The notes below the pieces were generated by a model. The model made no database searches. It was not told the origin of the DNA and saw nothing but the letters and a program-made list of their open reading frames with translations. A stretch of 64,000 bases of DNA from Pseudomonadota bacterium (GTDB taxonomy: Bacteria; Pseudomonadota; Gammaproteobacteria; Steroidobacterales; Steroidobacteraceae): NCBI GenBank assembly GCA_025351005.1, contig JANXWS010000007.1, forward strand, positions 1 through 64,000, written 5' to 3'. Within the stretch, counting starts at the first letter, position 1. Every line of letters starts with the position of its first letter. The translations under genes and the position numbers were made by a program. Shown here piece after piece: positions 33,962-42,732 of the stretch.

Positions 33962-35143
33962 GTGGCCGGCCCGCACTACTGGCTCGTGATGCCCGCGGCA
34001 GGGCGGGGCCTGCGGATGGCGGGCGCCGCGCGGTGCCCGAAGCAGTACCTGCCGCTCGCCGGGCGGACCGTGATCGAGCACGCGCTTGCCCCCTTCCTCG
34101 CCGACCCGCGCTGCCGGGGCGCCGTCGTCGTGCACGCGCCCGACGACGCGACGTTCCGGACGCTGCCGCCGGCCGCCGACCCGCGCGTCGTGGCGGTGCA
34201 CGGCGGCGCCGAGCGGCGCGACTCGGTCGCCGCCGGGCTTGCGGCGCTCACCGTACAGGTCGGCGGCGACGACCCGTGGGTGCTGGTCCACGACGCGGTC
34301 CGGCCGTGCCTCCCCAGCGCCGATCTTGAGGCGCTGCTCGCAGCGCTCGCCGGGTCGCCGGCCGGCGCGCTGCTCGGGCTGCGCGTCGCCGACACCCTGA
34401 AACGCGCCGATGCCGGCGGGCGGGTCGAGGTGACCGTCGCCCGTGAGCGCCTGTGGCGGGCGCAGACGCCGCAGGCGTTCCGGTTGCGGCGACTCGCAGG
34501 GGCAATCGCGGTCGCCGCCGCGGCGACCGACGAGGCGAGCGCCGTCGAGGCGCTCGGCGACCAGCCACTCTTGGTGCCTGGTTCGGCCGACAACCACAAG
34601 TTCACGGAGCCCGCCGACGTGGCGCTGGCGGCGAGGATCCTGGCCGGACGCGCGGCGCCGGACCGCGTTCGGATCGGCTTCGGCATCGACGTGCACGGCT
34701 TCGGGCCGGGCGACCATGTCTGGCTCGGTGGCCAGCGCGTGCCGCACTCGCAGGGCGTGGTCGCGCACTCGGATGGCGACGTGCTGCTGCATGCGCTCTG
34801 CGACGCGCTGCTCGGCGCCGCCGGCCTCGGCGACATCGGCGACCACTTCCCGGACACCGAGGCGCGCTGGCGCGGTGCGGCCAGCACCGCACTGCTGCGG
34901 CAGGTTCTCGAACTGGTGCGTGGCGCCGGCTGGCGCGTCGGCAACGCCGACCTGACGCTGCTCGCCGAGGCGCCGCGGCTCGCGCCATGGCGCGGCCCGA
35001 TCCGCGAGCGGCTGGCGGCGGAGCTCGGCGTGCCGGTCGGGCGCGTCAGCGTCAAGGCGACGACCACCGAGCGCCTCGGGTTCATCGGCCGCGGCGAAGG
35101 ACTGGCGGCCGAGGCCGCCGTGCTGCTCGAGCGCGATTCTTGA
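33962..35143 (+). CDS. ispDF: Bifunctional MEP cytidylyltransferase / MECDP synthase (IspD-IspF fusion)
   Basis: Two non-consecutive MEP-pathway steps in one chain of 393 residues. IspD part (about 1-230): [28 protein letters not shown] and TPQAFR. IspF part (about 234-393): [31 protein letters not shown] and [13 protein letters not shown]. No stop or restart separates them and there is almost no linker. Start is the GTG at 33962, in line with the IspD N-terminus. The intermediate enzyme IspE is not in the window. Confidence 0.94.
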   Translation: MAGPHYWLVMPAAGRGLRMAGAARCPKQYLPLAGRTVIEHALAPFLADPRCRGAVVVHAPDDATFRTLPPAADPRVVAVHGGAERRDSVAAGLAALTVQVGGDDPWVLVHDAVRPCLPSADLEALLAALAGSPAGALLGLRVADTLKRADAGGRVEVTVARERLWRAQTPQAFRLRRLAGAIAVAAAATDEASAVEALGDQPLLVPGSADNHKFTEPADVALAARILAGRAAPDRVRIGFGIDVHGFGPGDHVWLGGQRVPHSQGVVAHSDGDVLLHALCDALLGAAGLGDIGDHFPDTEARWRGAASTALLRQVLELVRGAGWRVGNADLTLLAEAPRLAPWRGPIRERLAAELGVPVGRVSVKATTTERLGFIGRGEGLAAEAAVLLERDS

Positions 35144-36207
35144 TCGGGGCGCCGCCGGCGTGGCGGGCGGCGGCGCTTGCACCTCCTCAGGCCCACGGAC
35201 CGCCGCCCGGCCGGGGCGTGCTGAAGCAGGACGCCGATCACTTCGTGGTCGCCGAGCGGCTCGGCTTCGCGGCCGACGGCGGCGTTGCCCACGTGCTGCT
35301 GCGGGTCGAGAAACGCGACCGCGACACGCTCGCGGTCGCGCGCGATCTCGCGCGCGCCGCCGGCGTCGCGCACCGCGACGTCGGCTTCGCCGGCCTCAAG
35401 GACCGGGTCGCGGTCGCGACGCAGTGGTTCACGGTGCCGGCGGGGCGAGCGGCGCCCGACTGGGACGGCTTCGCGGGACCGGGATTCCGGGTGCTCGAGG
35501 CCGGCGGGCACTCGCGCAAGCTCCGCCGCGGCGCGCTCGTCGGCAACTCCTTCCGCGTCGTGCTGCGCGAGGTGGCGGCGGATCCGGAGCGGCTCGGGGC
35601 GCGGCTCGCGCTCGTTGCCGGCCAGGGCGTGCCGAACTACTTCGGCCCGCAGCGCTTCGGCCGCGACGCAAGCAACCTCGATGCGGTGGCGCGGTGGCTC
35701 GCAGGCGAGCCGCTGCCCCGGGCCCGCGAGCCGCGGGCGTTCCTGCTGTCGGCCGCTCGCTCGCTGCTCTTCAACGCACTGCTGGCGAGGCGTGTCGCCG
35801 ACGGCAGCTGGGAGCGGCTGCTGCCGGGAGAGTTCGTCAACCTGGCCGGCCGGCTCAGCTGGTTTGCGGCCGAAGCCATCGACGCGACGCTCGACGAGCG
35901 GCTGGCGCGGCACGACCTGCACGGCACCGGGCCGCTGGCCGGGCGCGGGCCCCGGCCGGGAGGGGTGGCGGGCGCGCTCGAGGCCGCGGTGCAGGCGGAG
36001 TTCGGCGAGCTGGTCGGGCGGCTGGAGGAGGAGGGACTAGAGTCGGCGCGGCGGCCGCTGCGGATCGTGCCGCAGGACTTTCGCGCGCGTCCGGAACCGG
36101 GCAGTCTGACCCTCGAATTCTCCCTCCCGCCCGGCGCCTACGCGACTGCCGTGCTGCGGGAGCTGCTGCTGACCGACGCCTTACCGACGGAGACCGTTGA
36201 TGCTTGA
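35140..36207 (+). CDS. truD: tRNA pseudouridine(13) synthase TruD
   Basis: Makes pseudouridine 13 in tRNA-Glu and a few others. The catalytic aspartate is in [32 protein letters not shown] and the C-terminal [10 protein letters not shown] are family motifs. The TTG at 35140 overlaps the ispDF stop as TTGA and gives 355 residues (E. coli 349) with the N-terminal spacing expected before [13 protein letters not shown] later in-frame GTG at 35218 would cut into the conserved core. Confidence 0.92.
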   Translation: MIGAPPAWRAAALAPPQAHGPPPGRGVLKQDADHFVVAERLGFAADGGVAHVLLRVEKRDRDTLAVARDLARAAGVAHRDVGFAGLKDRVAVATQWFTVPAGRAAPDWDGFAGPGFRVLEAGGHSRKLRRGALVGNSFRVVLREVAADPERLGARLALVAGQGVPNYFGPQRFGRDASNLDAVARWLAGEPLPRAREPRAFLLSAARSLLFNALLARRVADGSWERLLPGEFVNLAGRLSWFAAEAIDATLDERLARHDLHGTGPLAGRGPRPGGVAGALEAAVQAEFGELVGRLEEEGLESARRPLRIVPQDFRARPEPGSLTLEFSLPPGAYATAVLRELLLTDALPTETVDA

Positions 36208-36952
36208 AATCCACGATCACGGATCGATCCGCACGCTGCGGCTGGCGCGCCCGCCGGTCAACGCGCTGCATGCGCCGCTGCTCGAGTCGCTCGCGGCCGC
36301 AGTGGCCCGCGCACCGGCCGACGGTGCCCGCGGGCTGCTGCTGACCGGCAGCGGTGGCCGCTACTCGGCGGGGCTCGACGTCGCAGCGCTCGCGCCGCTC
36401 GATCCGGCCGGTCTCGAGGCGTTCCTTGCGACCTTCTTCGACTGCCTGACGGTACTCGCGACGTGCCCGATTCCGATCGTCGCCGCGATCAACGGCGCGA
36501 GCCCGGCGGGCGGCGCGGTGCTCGCGCTCTACTGCGACCGCCGCATCATGGCGCAGGGCGAGTTCCGCATCGGCCTCAACGAGGTGCAGGTCGGGCTGTA
36601 CCCCGGGCCGCTGATCCACCGCGTGCTGTCGCGCATCGTCGGCGCGCGCCTCGGCGCCGAGCTGCTCGTCACCGGCGCCCTGCTGACGCCGGCCGAGGCG
36701 CTCGCGACCGGCTTCGTCGACGAGCTCGCGGAGCCCTCCGAGCTCGAGCCGCGCGCGCGCGCGTGGCTCGAGCGCGTGCTGGCGCTCCCCGCGCACGCGT
36801 TCCTCGCGACGCGCGCGCTCGTCCGACGGGACCTCGTCGAGCTGATGACAGGCGCGTCCGCGGCCGATCGCGCCGCGCTTGCCGCGGCCTGGAACGGGCC
36901 CGAAACGCGCGCGGCGCTCGCCTCTCTGCTAGCACGGCTCGGACGCCGCTAG
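36200..36952 (+). CDS. Enoyl-CoA hydratase/isomerase family protein
   Basis: Crotonase-fold protein of 250 residues. The oxyanion-hole segments are GRYSAGLDVAAL and INGASPAGGAVLAL. The segment FRIGLNEVQVGLYPG has the LNE-x-x-x-G pattern seen in mitochondrial 3,2-enoyl-CoA isomerases (ECI1), with a glutamate in the catalytic region, so an isomerase acting on unsaturated fatty acyl-CoAs is more likely than a hydratase. The exact substrate cannot be told from sequence. The ATG at 36200 follows GGAGA and overlaps the truD stop by 8 bases. Confidence 0.8.
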   Translation: MLEIHDHGSIRTLRLARPPVNALHAPLLESLAAAVARAPADGARGLLLTGSGGRYSAGLDVAALAPLDPAGLEAFLATFFDCLTVLATCPIPIVAAINGASPAGGAVLALYCDRRIMAQGEFRIGLNEVQVGLYPGPLIHRVLSRIVGARLGAELLVTGALLTPAEALATGFVDELAEPSELEPRARAWLERVLALPAHAFLATRALVRRDLVELMTGASAADRAALAAAWNGPETRAALASLLARLGRR

Positions 36953-36956
36953 CCCG

Positions 36957-37502
36957 TCAGACGCGCGCGAGCAGCACGTAGACGGCGCCGGTGCCGCCAT
37001 CCCGGCGCGGCGCCGAGGCGAAGGCCAGCACCGGGTCGAGCTTGCGCAGCCAGACATTGACCGCGTGCTTGAGCACCGGCCCGCCCGGCCCGGAGCGCAG
37101 CCCCTTGCCGTGTACCACGCGCACGCAATGCAACCCGCGGGCCAGCGCCGCGGCCAGGAACTCGCGCAGCGCTGCGCGCGCCTGGCGCGCCGTCAGGCCG
37201 TGGAGATCGATTTCGTCCTCCGCGGCGAACTCGCCCCGCCGCAGCCGCTCGAGCAGGCGCGCCGGCACCTGGGCGCGCCGGAAACGCAGCTCGTCGCCGG
37301 TCGCGAGCAGCCACTCGCCGGGGCCGAGCTCGAGGCTCTCGGCGAGCGCGCGGCGCTCGTCGGCGCGCCGGAACACGGCGCGCGCACGCGGACGCGGCGG
37401 CGGCGCGACCACCGGCCGCTCCGGCAGGCGCTTGACGTCGCCAACCGCGTCCCGGAACGAGACGTCGTCTGGTGCAGGAAGCTCTGGCGGTAGGCGCGGC
37501 AC
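36957..37502 (-). CDS. Smr-domain endonuclease, SmrB/SmrA-like
   Basis: 181 residues. The N-terminal half is basic and proline-rich ([16 protein letters not shown]); the C-terminal half (about 90-181) is an Smr domain with [16 protein letters not shown] and [21 protein letters not shown]. coli SmrB has the same layout and length and cuts mRNA at collided ribosomes; SmrA is also possible. GTG start at 37502. It is convergent with the enoyl-CoA isomerase-like gene and divergent from surE. Confidence 0.85.
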   Translation of the reverse strand: MPRLPPELPAPDDVSFRDAVGDVKRLPERPVVAPPPRPRARAVFRRADERRALAESLELGPGEWLLATGDELRFRRAQVPARLLERLRRGEFAAEDEIDLHGLTARQARAALREFLAAALARGLHCVRVVHGKGLRSGPGGPVLKHAVNVWLRKLDPVLAFASAPRRDGGTGAVYVLLARV

Positions 37503-37533
37503 GTGCTCGGCTCACATCGGCGTGCAGGCTTCC

Positions 37534-37541
37534 AGTATAAT
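37534..37541. promoter_or_regulatory. Divergent promoter core between smr and surE
   Basis: TATAAT at 37536-37541 is a perfect -10 element for surE; on the other strand TATACT (37539-37534) could serve the Smr gene. The -35 regions are weak (CTCACA at 37511-37516 with a 19-base spacer for surE). A start near 37548 would give surE a leader of only about nine bases. Confidence 0.5.
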
Positions 37542-37556
37542 AAGCGGCTCGCCTGC

Positions 37557-38309
37557 ATGAACATTCTGCTCAGTAATGACGACGGCTGGCGTGCCGACGG
37601 TCTCCGGGCTCTGGCGGAGGGCCTCGCGGGCCTCGGCACCCTCACCGTCGTCGCTCCGGACCGGAATCGCTCGGGAGCGTCCAACTCGCTGACGCTCGAG
37701 TCACCGCTCCGGATCGTCGAGCAGCACGAGCGCTGGTATGCGGTCAACGGCACGCCGACTGACTGCGTCCACCTCGCGATCTCCGGACTGCTCCCCGAGC
37801 AGCAGCAGCTGGTCGTCGCCGGCATCAACGATGGCGCCAACCTCGGCGACGACGTACTGTATTCCGGGACGGTCGCGGCGGCGATGGAAGGCCGCCTGCT
37901 CGGCCTGCCGAGCATCGCGTTCTCGCTGGTGTCCGGCGGCGAGCGTCACTTCGAGACGGCCGCGCGCGTCGCGCGCGAGCTGGTCGAGCGCGGCCTGCGG
38001 ACGCCGCTGCCGCCGGCAACGCTGTTGAACGTCAACGTTCCGGACCTGCCCTACGAGTCGCTCGCCGGCGTCCGCGCGACACGGCTCGGCGTTCGGCACC
38101 GCTCCGAGCGCATGGTCGCGGCGCGCGACCCGCGCGGCCGGCGTATCTACTGGGTCGGCGCCCCGGGCGCCGGCCAGGACGCGGGGCCCGGCACGGACTT
38201 CGAGGCGGTGGAGCAGGGCTTCGTGTCGGTCACGCCGCTGCAGATCGACCTGACTCTGCACGCGGCGCTCGCCGAGCTCGGCGGCTGGCTGCGCGCCACC
38301 GATGTCTGA
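37557..38309 (+). CDS. surE: 5'/3'-nucleotidase SurE
   Basis: Metal-dependent survival phosphatase acting on nucleoside monophosphates. 250 residues. The metal site [13 protein letters not shown] opens the protein; [28 protein letters not shown] and [15 protein letters not shown] are family motifs. The frame continues 18 codons upstream to a position before the -10 element; the ATG at 37557 is the family start. First gene of surE-pcm-nlpD. Confidence 0.96.
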   Translation: MNILLSNDDGWRADGLRALAEGLAGLGTLTVVAPDRNRSGASNSLTLESPLRIVEQHERWYAVNGTPTDCVHLAISGLLPEQQQLVVAGINDGANLGDDVLYSGTVAAAMEGRLLGLPSIAFSLVSGGERHFETAARVARELVERGLRTPLPPATLLNVNVPDLPYESLAGVRATRLGVRHRSERMVAARDPRGRRIYWVGAPGAGQDAGPGTDFEAVEQGFVSVTPLQIDLTLHAALAELGGWLRATDV

Positions 38310-38967
38310 CGCGCGACTCGCCGGCATCGGCATGACGTCGGCGCGCACGCGCGAGCGGCTGCTGCAGCGGCTGCGGGAGCAGGGGATCAGGGATGAGCGC
38401 GTGCTCGAGCGCGTGCGCAACGTGCCCCGTCACCTGTTCGTCGACGAGGCGCTTGCCAGCCGCGCCTACGAGGACACCGCGCTGCCGATCGGCTTCGGGC
38501 AAACGATCTCGCAGCCGTACGTGGTCGCGCGCATGACCGAGGCGCTGCTCGCCGGCGGCGACCTCTTCAACGTGCTGGAGATCGGCACCGGCTGCGGCTA
38601 CCAGACCGCGGTGCTCGCCCCGCTGGTGGGCCGCGTCACGACGATCGAGCGCATCGGGCCGCTCTACGAACGCGCCCGGCAACGCCTCAAGGAACTCGGC
38701 ACGAAGAACGTCCGCCTCAAGCATGGTGATGGGATGGCCGGCTGGAAGGCGTACGCGCCGTACGACGGCATGCTGGTCGCGGCGGCGCCGCTCGCGGTGC
38801 CGCAGGCGCTGCTCGCGCAGCTCTCGCCGAAGGGTGGCCGGCTGGTGGTGCCGGTCGGACCGGAGGGCGCGCAGGAACTCGTCCGCATCACGCGACGGGA
38901 GGAGAAGTTCGTTCGCGACAAGCTCGGCGATGTGAGCTTCGTGCCGCTCGTCGCCGGCATCGCCTGA
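38302..38967 (+). CDS. pcm: Protein-L-isoaspartate O-methyltransferase
   Basis: Repairs isoaspartyl residues in aged proteins using S-adenosylmethionine. [19 protein letters not shown] and the SAM motif [19 protein letters not shown] are intact; RLVVPVGP is near the C-terminus. 221 residues, slightly longer than E. coli Pcm (208). It overlaps surE by 8 bases, the classic surE-pcm pair. Confidence 0.96.
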   Translation: MSDARLAGIGMTSARTRERLLQRLREQGIRDERVLERVRNVPRHLFVDEALASRAYEDTALPIGFGQTISQPYVVARMTEALLAGGDLFNVLEIGTGCGYQTAVLAPLVGRVTTIERIGPLYERARQRLKELGTKNVRLKHGDGMAGWKAYAPYDGMLVAAAPLAVPQALLAQLSPKGGRLVVPVGPEGAQELVRITRREEKFVRDKLGDVSFVPLVAGIA

Positions 38968-38974
38968 GGGGCCG

Positions 38975-39646
38975 ATGGCTGCGGCCTGCGGGCGACCGCG
39001 TCGGTCCCTGGCACTCGTGCTGGCACTGCTCGTCGCCGCCTGCGCCGGCGGGCAGCGGCGCGGCCCGCCGCCGACCTACATCGTGCGATCCGGCGACACG
39101 CTGTATTCGATTGCCTGGCGCAACCGGCTCGACTATCACGACCTGGCGCGCTGGAACGGACTGGCGAACGACTCGCGGATCGAGATCGGGCAGGTGCTGC
39201 GACTGACGCCGGCAGGCTCCGCCGTCACGCCTCGGCTGCGCGCGGAGCAGCCGGCGCCGCTGCCGGTCACGGCACCGCCGCATTGGGCCTGGCCCGCAGA
39301 CGGCGTCGTGCTCGGTTCGGTGGAGATGCCCTCGGGCGGGGTCGGCGTGCGGATCGGCGGCGCTGCGGGCGGCGCCGTGCGGGCGGCGGCCGCGGGACGC
39401 GTGGTTTACAAGGGCGCGGGGCTGCGCGCCTACGGTCAGCTCGTGATCATCAAGCATGACGATACGTGGCTCTCCGCCTACGGCTACAACCGCGAGGTGC
39501 TCGTCGCGGAGGGCGAGAGCGTGCGCGAGGGCCAGCCGATCGCGACCATGGGCGAGGGGCCGGGCAAGCGTCCGATGCTGTACTTCGAGATCCGCTGCAA
39601 CGGCCGGCCGGTCGATCCGCGCACGCGGCTGCCGCCGCGCGGCTAG
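38975..39646 (+). CDS. nlpD: NlpD-like lipoprotein with LysM and degenerate LytM domains
   Basis: Envelope activator of the amidase AmiC in daughter-cell separation. A lipoprotein-type signal ends LVAACAGG (lipobox Cys near residue 25); a LysM domain follows (YIVRSGDTLYSIAWRN) and a C-terminal M23/LytM domain (about 105-220). The LytM domain lacks the zinc histidines: SAYGYN and MLYFEI stand where active enzymes have the histidine motifs, as in E. coli NlpD. 223 residues, well short of E. coli (379). rpoS, the usual next gene, is absent here. Confidence 0.88.
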   Translation: MAAACGRPRRSLALVLALLVAACAGGQRRGPPPTYIVRSGDTLYSIAWRNRLDYHDLARWNGLANDSRIEIGQVLRLTPAGSAVTPRLRAEQPAPLPVTAPPHWAWPADGVVLGSVEMPSGGVGVRIGGAAGGAVRAAAAGRVVYKGAGLRAYGQLVIIKHDDTWLSAYGYNREVLVAEGESVREGQPIATMGEGPGKRPMLYFEIRCNGRPVDPRTRLPPRG

Positions 39647-40020
39647 CGGCCGAGCCCGAGAACTGCCGCGAGCGCAACCGGGCGCTGGTCGCCGACCAGC
39701 AGGTTGTAGGTGCGACAGGCCGCCCCGAGTTCCATCACCTCGAGCCCGACGCCGCGACCGGCGGCGGCCGCGAGCACCGCCGGCGCCGGCCACTGCTGCG
39801 GCCCGGCGGCGGCGAGCAACACGATCTCGACACCGAGGCCGAGCACGGGCTCGAGCAACTCGGGCGACAGCATGGGCACACTCGCGACCGGCCACGCCAG
39901 CACCCGCTCCGCCGTGACGATCGTGCTCGTCGTCAGCACGCGGTCGCGCAACCGGATCTCGGTCGCCGAGTAGCCGACCACCAGATGGGCCGGACGAGAG
40001 TTATCAGGGCTGAGCTGCAT
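39643..40020 (-). CDS. Mth938-like domain (DUF498) protein
   Basis: 125-residue protein of the Mth938/NDUFAF3 superfamily, a small fold of unclear function in bacteria; the eukaryotic NDUFAF3 is a complex I assembly factor. The pattern HLVVGYSATEIRLRDRVLTTSTIV, VEIVLLAAAGPQQ and EVMELGAACRTYNLLVGDQRPVALAAVL matches the family. Its stop and that of nlpD share the palindrome CTAG at 39643-39646. It is divergent from the rpfE-like gene with only 20 bases between, so each promoter must lie in the other gene. Confidence 0.82.
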   Translation of the reverse strand: MQLSPDNSRPAHLVVGYSATEIRLRDRVLTTSTIVTAERVLAWPVASVPMLSPELLEPVLGLGVEIVLLAAAGPQQWPAPAVLAAAAGRGVGLEVMELGAACRTYNLLVGDQRPVALAAVLGLGR

Positions 40021-40040
40021 GAGGCTACGATACCGGATCG

Positions 40041-40973
40041 ATGCAGCAACTCTACGCCGCGCTCACCGACCTCGTCCTTCCCGAAGCCGATCCAGTGACG
40101 CCGTTGCCGCGCCTGCCGGCGCTCGAGCGACTGCTGGCCGGCGCGCGCCGCCGGCCGGCGAGCCCGGACTGGCGCCGCTGGGCGCTCGGGACCGCGGGGC
40201 TAGAGGCGCCGGCCGGCGACCTGCCGATCGGCCGGACGCTCGCACGCCGCCACGCCCTCGACGCCGCGCCCGACGTCACGTGGTTCGTCGCGACGCCGGT
40301 GCACCTGGTCGCCAGCCTGACGCGCGTGCACTTCCACGGCGACGGCGCGCTCGACCTGCCGCCCGCGGCCGCGGCCGAGCTGGCGCAGCGCTTCGCCAGC
40401 GACTGGGACGACCCGACGCTTGCCCTGCTGCCCGCGGGTGGCACGCTGCTGCTCCGCGTCGCCGGGTGCTGGCAGGTCGAGTCGCAGGATCCGGCGCTGC
40501 ATGCCGGCCTGCAGTTCGGGCCCGCGCTGCCGACCGGGGCCGATGCCGGCCGCCTCACGCGGCTGATGACCGAGCTGCAAACGTGGCTGCACGCCGATCC
40601 GCCGCACGCGGCGGATGGCCGCGCGCTCAATGGACTGTGGCTGTGGGGGAGCGGTCGCGGAGAGCTGTCGGGCACCGGGCGCTGGCCGACGCTGGCCGGC
40701 GACGCCGATCCGTTCCTCGCCGCGCTCGCGGGCGAGGCCGCGACGCAGGCCGATGCGCGACTGGAATGCTGGAGTCTCGCGGCGCTGGCGCGCGGCCGCC
40801 GCGACTTCGCGGCCGCCGACCGCACATGGTTCGAGCCGCTCGCGGCGGCACTGGCTCGCGGCCGCCTGGCGCGCGCCGAACTCTACCTCGCAGGCTACCG
40901 TTACCAGCTCTCGCCGCTGCAGCGGCTGCGAGTCTGGCGGCAACCGCGACCTTGGTGGGAGCTTGGATCGTGA
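40041..40973 (+). CDS. RpfE-like conserved protein (COG4255-type) upstream of recJ
   Basis: 310 residues. No catalytic motif I can name with certainty. The segment ALNGLWLWGSGRGELSG near residue 190-210 is the hallmark of a family found next to recJ in beta- and gammaproteobacteria and called RpfE in Xanthomonas; some members carry a phosphoglycerate-mutase-like annotation. It has no signal peptide or membrane helix and many tryptophans. The stop overlaps the recJ start region (GTGATG), so it is translationally coupled to recJ. Function unknown. Confidence 0.72.
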   Translation: MQQLYAALTDLVLPEADPVTPLPRLPALERLLAGARRRPASPDWRRWALGTAGLEAPAGDLPIGRTLARRHALDAAPDVTWFVATPVHLVASLTRVHFHGDGALDLPPAAAAELAQRFASDWDDPTLALLPAGGTLLLRVAGCWQVESQDPALHAGLQFGPALPTGADAGRLTRLMTELQTWLHADPPHAADGRALNGLWLWGSGRGELSGTGRWPTLAGDADPFLAALAGEAATQADARLECWSLAALARGRRDFAAADRTWFEPLAAALARGRLARAELYLAGYRYQLSPLQRLRVWRQPRPWWELGS

Positions 40974-42682
40974 TGCGGCGCCCGATCACGCGCCGGCCGG
41001 TGCCGGTGGTCGAGCTGCCCGGCGACCTCGAGCCGGTGCTCGCGCGCATCTATGCGGCGCGCGGCGTCCGCTCGGCCGCCGACCTCGATCTCGGGCTCGA
41101 TCGGCTGCTGCCGGTCGGTTCGCTGCAGGGTGTCGCGGCCGCGGCGGCGCTGCTCGCGCGCACGCTCGAGCGCGGCGAGCGGGTGCTGGTGATCGGTGAC
41201 TACGACGCCGACGGCGCGACCGCGACCGCGCTCGTGGTACGGGCGCTGCGCCGCTTCGGTCATGGCGACGTCGGCTTCCTGGTGCCGGACCGCTTCCGCT
41301 TCGGCTACGGGTTGACGCCGGAGATCGTTGCGGTCGCGGCCGAGCGTGCGCCGCGGCTGATCGTCACGGTCGACAACGGCATCGCGAGCGTCGAGGGTGT
41401 GGCGGCGGCCAATGCGCGCGGGATTGAGGTGCTGATCACCGACCACCACCTGCCGGGTCCGCAGCTGCCGGCGGCCGCCGCGATCGTCAACCCGAACCTT
41501 CCGGGCGCCACCTTCGGCAGCCGCGCGCTCGCAGGCGTCGGTGTTGCGTTCTACGTGCTGCTCGCGCTTGGCCGCCGGCTCGGGCGGTCGTCTTCCGCGA
41601 CGGCGGAGCTGCTCGACCTGGTCGCGCTCGGCACCGTCGCCGACGTCGTGCCCCTCGACTACAACAACCGCATCCTGGTTCGCGCCGGGCTCGAACGGAT
41701 CCGCGCCGGACGGTGCGTGCCGGGCATCGCGGCGCTGGCCGCGGTGGCCGGGCGCGCGCTTGCGACTGCCGGCACGGCCGACCTCGGCTTCTTCATCGGC
41801 CCGCGCCTCAATGCCGCCGGCCGGCTGGAGGACATGGCGGTCGGCATCGAGTGCCTGCTGGCCGATGACGCCGTGGTCGCGAGCGGGTTGGCCTCGCAGC
41901 TCGACCGCCTGAACCACGAGCGGCGCACGATCGAGGCGCGGATGCAGGACGATGCGCTCGCGATCGTCGCCCGCCTCAACCTGGGCGAGCCGGGCGTGTC
42001 CTGGCCGGCCGCATTCACGCTCTACGATGCCGACTGGCACCAGGGGGTCGTCGGGCTGGTCGCGGCACGCGTCCGCGAGCACGTGCACCGGCCCGTGGTC
42101 GCATTCGCGCCCGTCGCCGACGGACTCGCGCGCGGCTCGGCCCGGTCGGTGCCGGGCATCCACGTACGCGACGCGCTCGAAGCGGTCGCGACCCGCCGCC
42201 CCGGACTGATCGAGCGCTTCGGCGGCCATGCGATGGCGGCGGGGCTGACGATGGCCGCGTCGCGGCTGCCCGAGTTCGGGGCCGAGCTCGCGGCCGAGGT
42301 CGCGCGGCGAGCAACGCCGGGTCTGCTCGACGGTCGTCTCTACACGGACGGGCCGCTGGCGGCCGCCGAACTCACGCTCGCCACGGCCGAGCGGCTGCGC
42401 ACGGCCGGCCCGTTCGGCGCCGGCTTCCCGGAGCCGACCTTCGACGGCGATTTCGACGTGCTCGACGTGCGCGTGCTCGGCGAGCGGCACCTGAAACTCT
42501 GGGTCAGGTCCTCGCCGACGAGCGTGCCGCAGGAGGCGATCGCTTTCGGCTGGCTGGCGCGGGCCGGGGCCGCGCCGCCGGCGCGCGACGACCGCGTCCG
42601 GCTCGTCTACCGGCTCGACGTCAACGAGTACCAGGGCAGGCGGCGGCCGCAGATGCTGATCGACTACCTCGAGCCGGCCTGA
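40973..42682 (+). CDS. recJ: Single-stranded-DNA-specific exonuclease RecJ
   Basis: 5'-3' single-strand exonuclease of recombination and mismatch repair. 569 residues (E. coli 577). DHH-family motifs: VIGDYDADGATATAL, VDNGIAS, ITDHHLPG, FIGPRLNAAGRLEDM, and the DHHA1 motif FGGHAMAAGLTM; the C-terminal OB domain follows. ATG at 40973 shares one base with the upstream stop; the GTG at 40970 is equally possible, with GGGAG 8 bases before it. The frame upstream of 40970 is only shadow of the rpfE-like gene. Confidence 0.95.
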   Translation: MRRPITRRPVPVVELPGDLEPVLARIYAARGVRSAADLDLGLDRLLPVGSLQGVAAAAALLARTLERGERVLVIGDYDADGATATALVVRALRRFGHGDVGFLVPDRFRFGYGLTPEIVAVAAERAPRLIVTVDNGIASVEGVAAANARGIEVLITDHHLPGPQLPAAAAIVNPNLPGATFGSRALAGVGVAFYVLLALGRRLGRSSSATAELLDLVALGTVADVVPLDYNNRILVRAGLERIRAGRCVPGIAALAAVAGRALATAGTADLGFFIGPRLNAAGRLEDMAVGIECLLADDAVVASGLASQLDRLNHERRTIEARMQDDALAIVARLNLGEPGVSWPAAFTLYDADWHQGVVGLVAARVREHVHRPVVAFAPVADGLARGSARSVPGIHVRDALEAVATRRPGLIERFGGHAMAAGLTMAASRLPEFGAELAAEVARRATPGLLDGRLYTDGPLAAAELTLATAERLRTAGPFGAGFPEPTFDGDFDVLDVRVLGERHLKLWVRSSPTSVPQEAIAFGWLARAGAAPPARDDRVRLVYRLDVNEYQGRRRPQMLIDYLEPA

Positions 42683-42692
42683 AGGGTCCGCG

Positions 42693-42701
42693 TGCTACAA
42701 T
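42693..42701 (+). promoter_or_regulatory. Extended -10 promoter for prfB
   Basis: TGC followed by TACAAT forms an extended -10 element in the 50-base gap after recJ. The -35 position (GC-rich) has no good match, as is common for extended -10 promoters. Transcription would start near 42708, about 25 bases before the prfB ATG. Confidence 0.45.
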
Positions 42702-42732
42702 TTGGCCCGTTTTCTGTCGCCAGTTGTGCTCC

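Noticed and set aside
40019..40972. N-terminal half of an 887-codon frame ending as recJ
   Set aside because: The first 318 codons overlap the rpfE-like gene in another frame and show no homology; real recJ starts at 40970-40973. Not a fusion.
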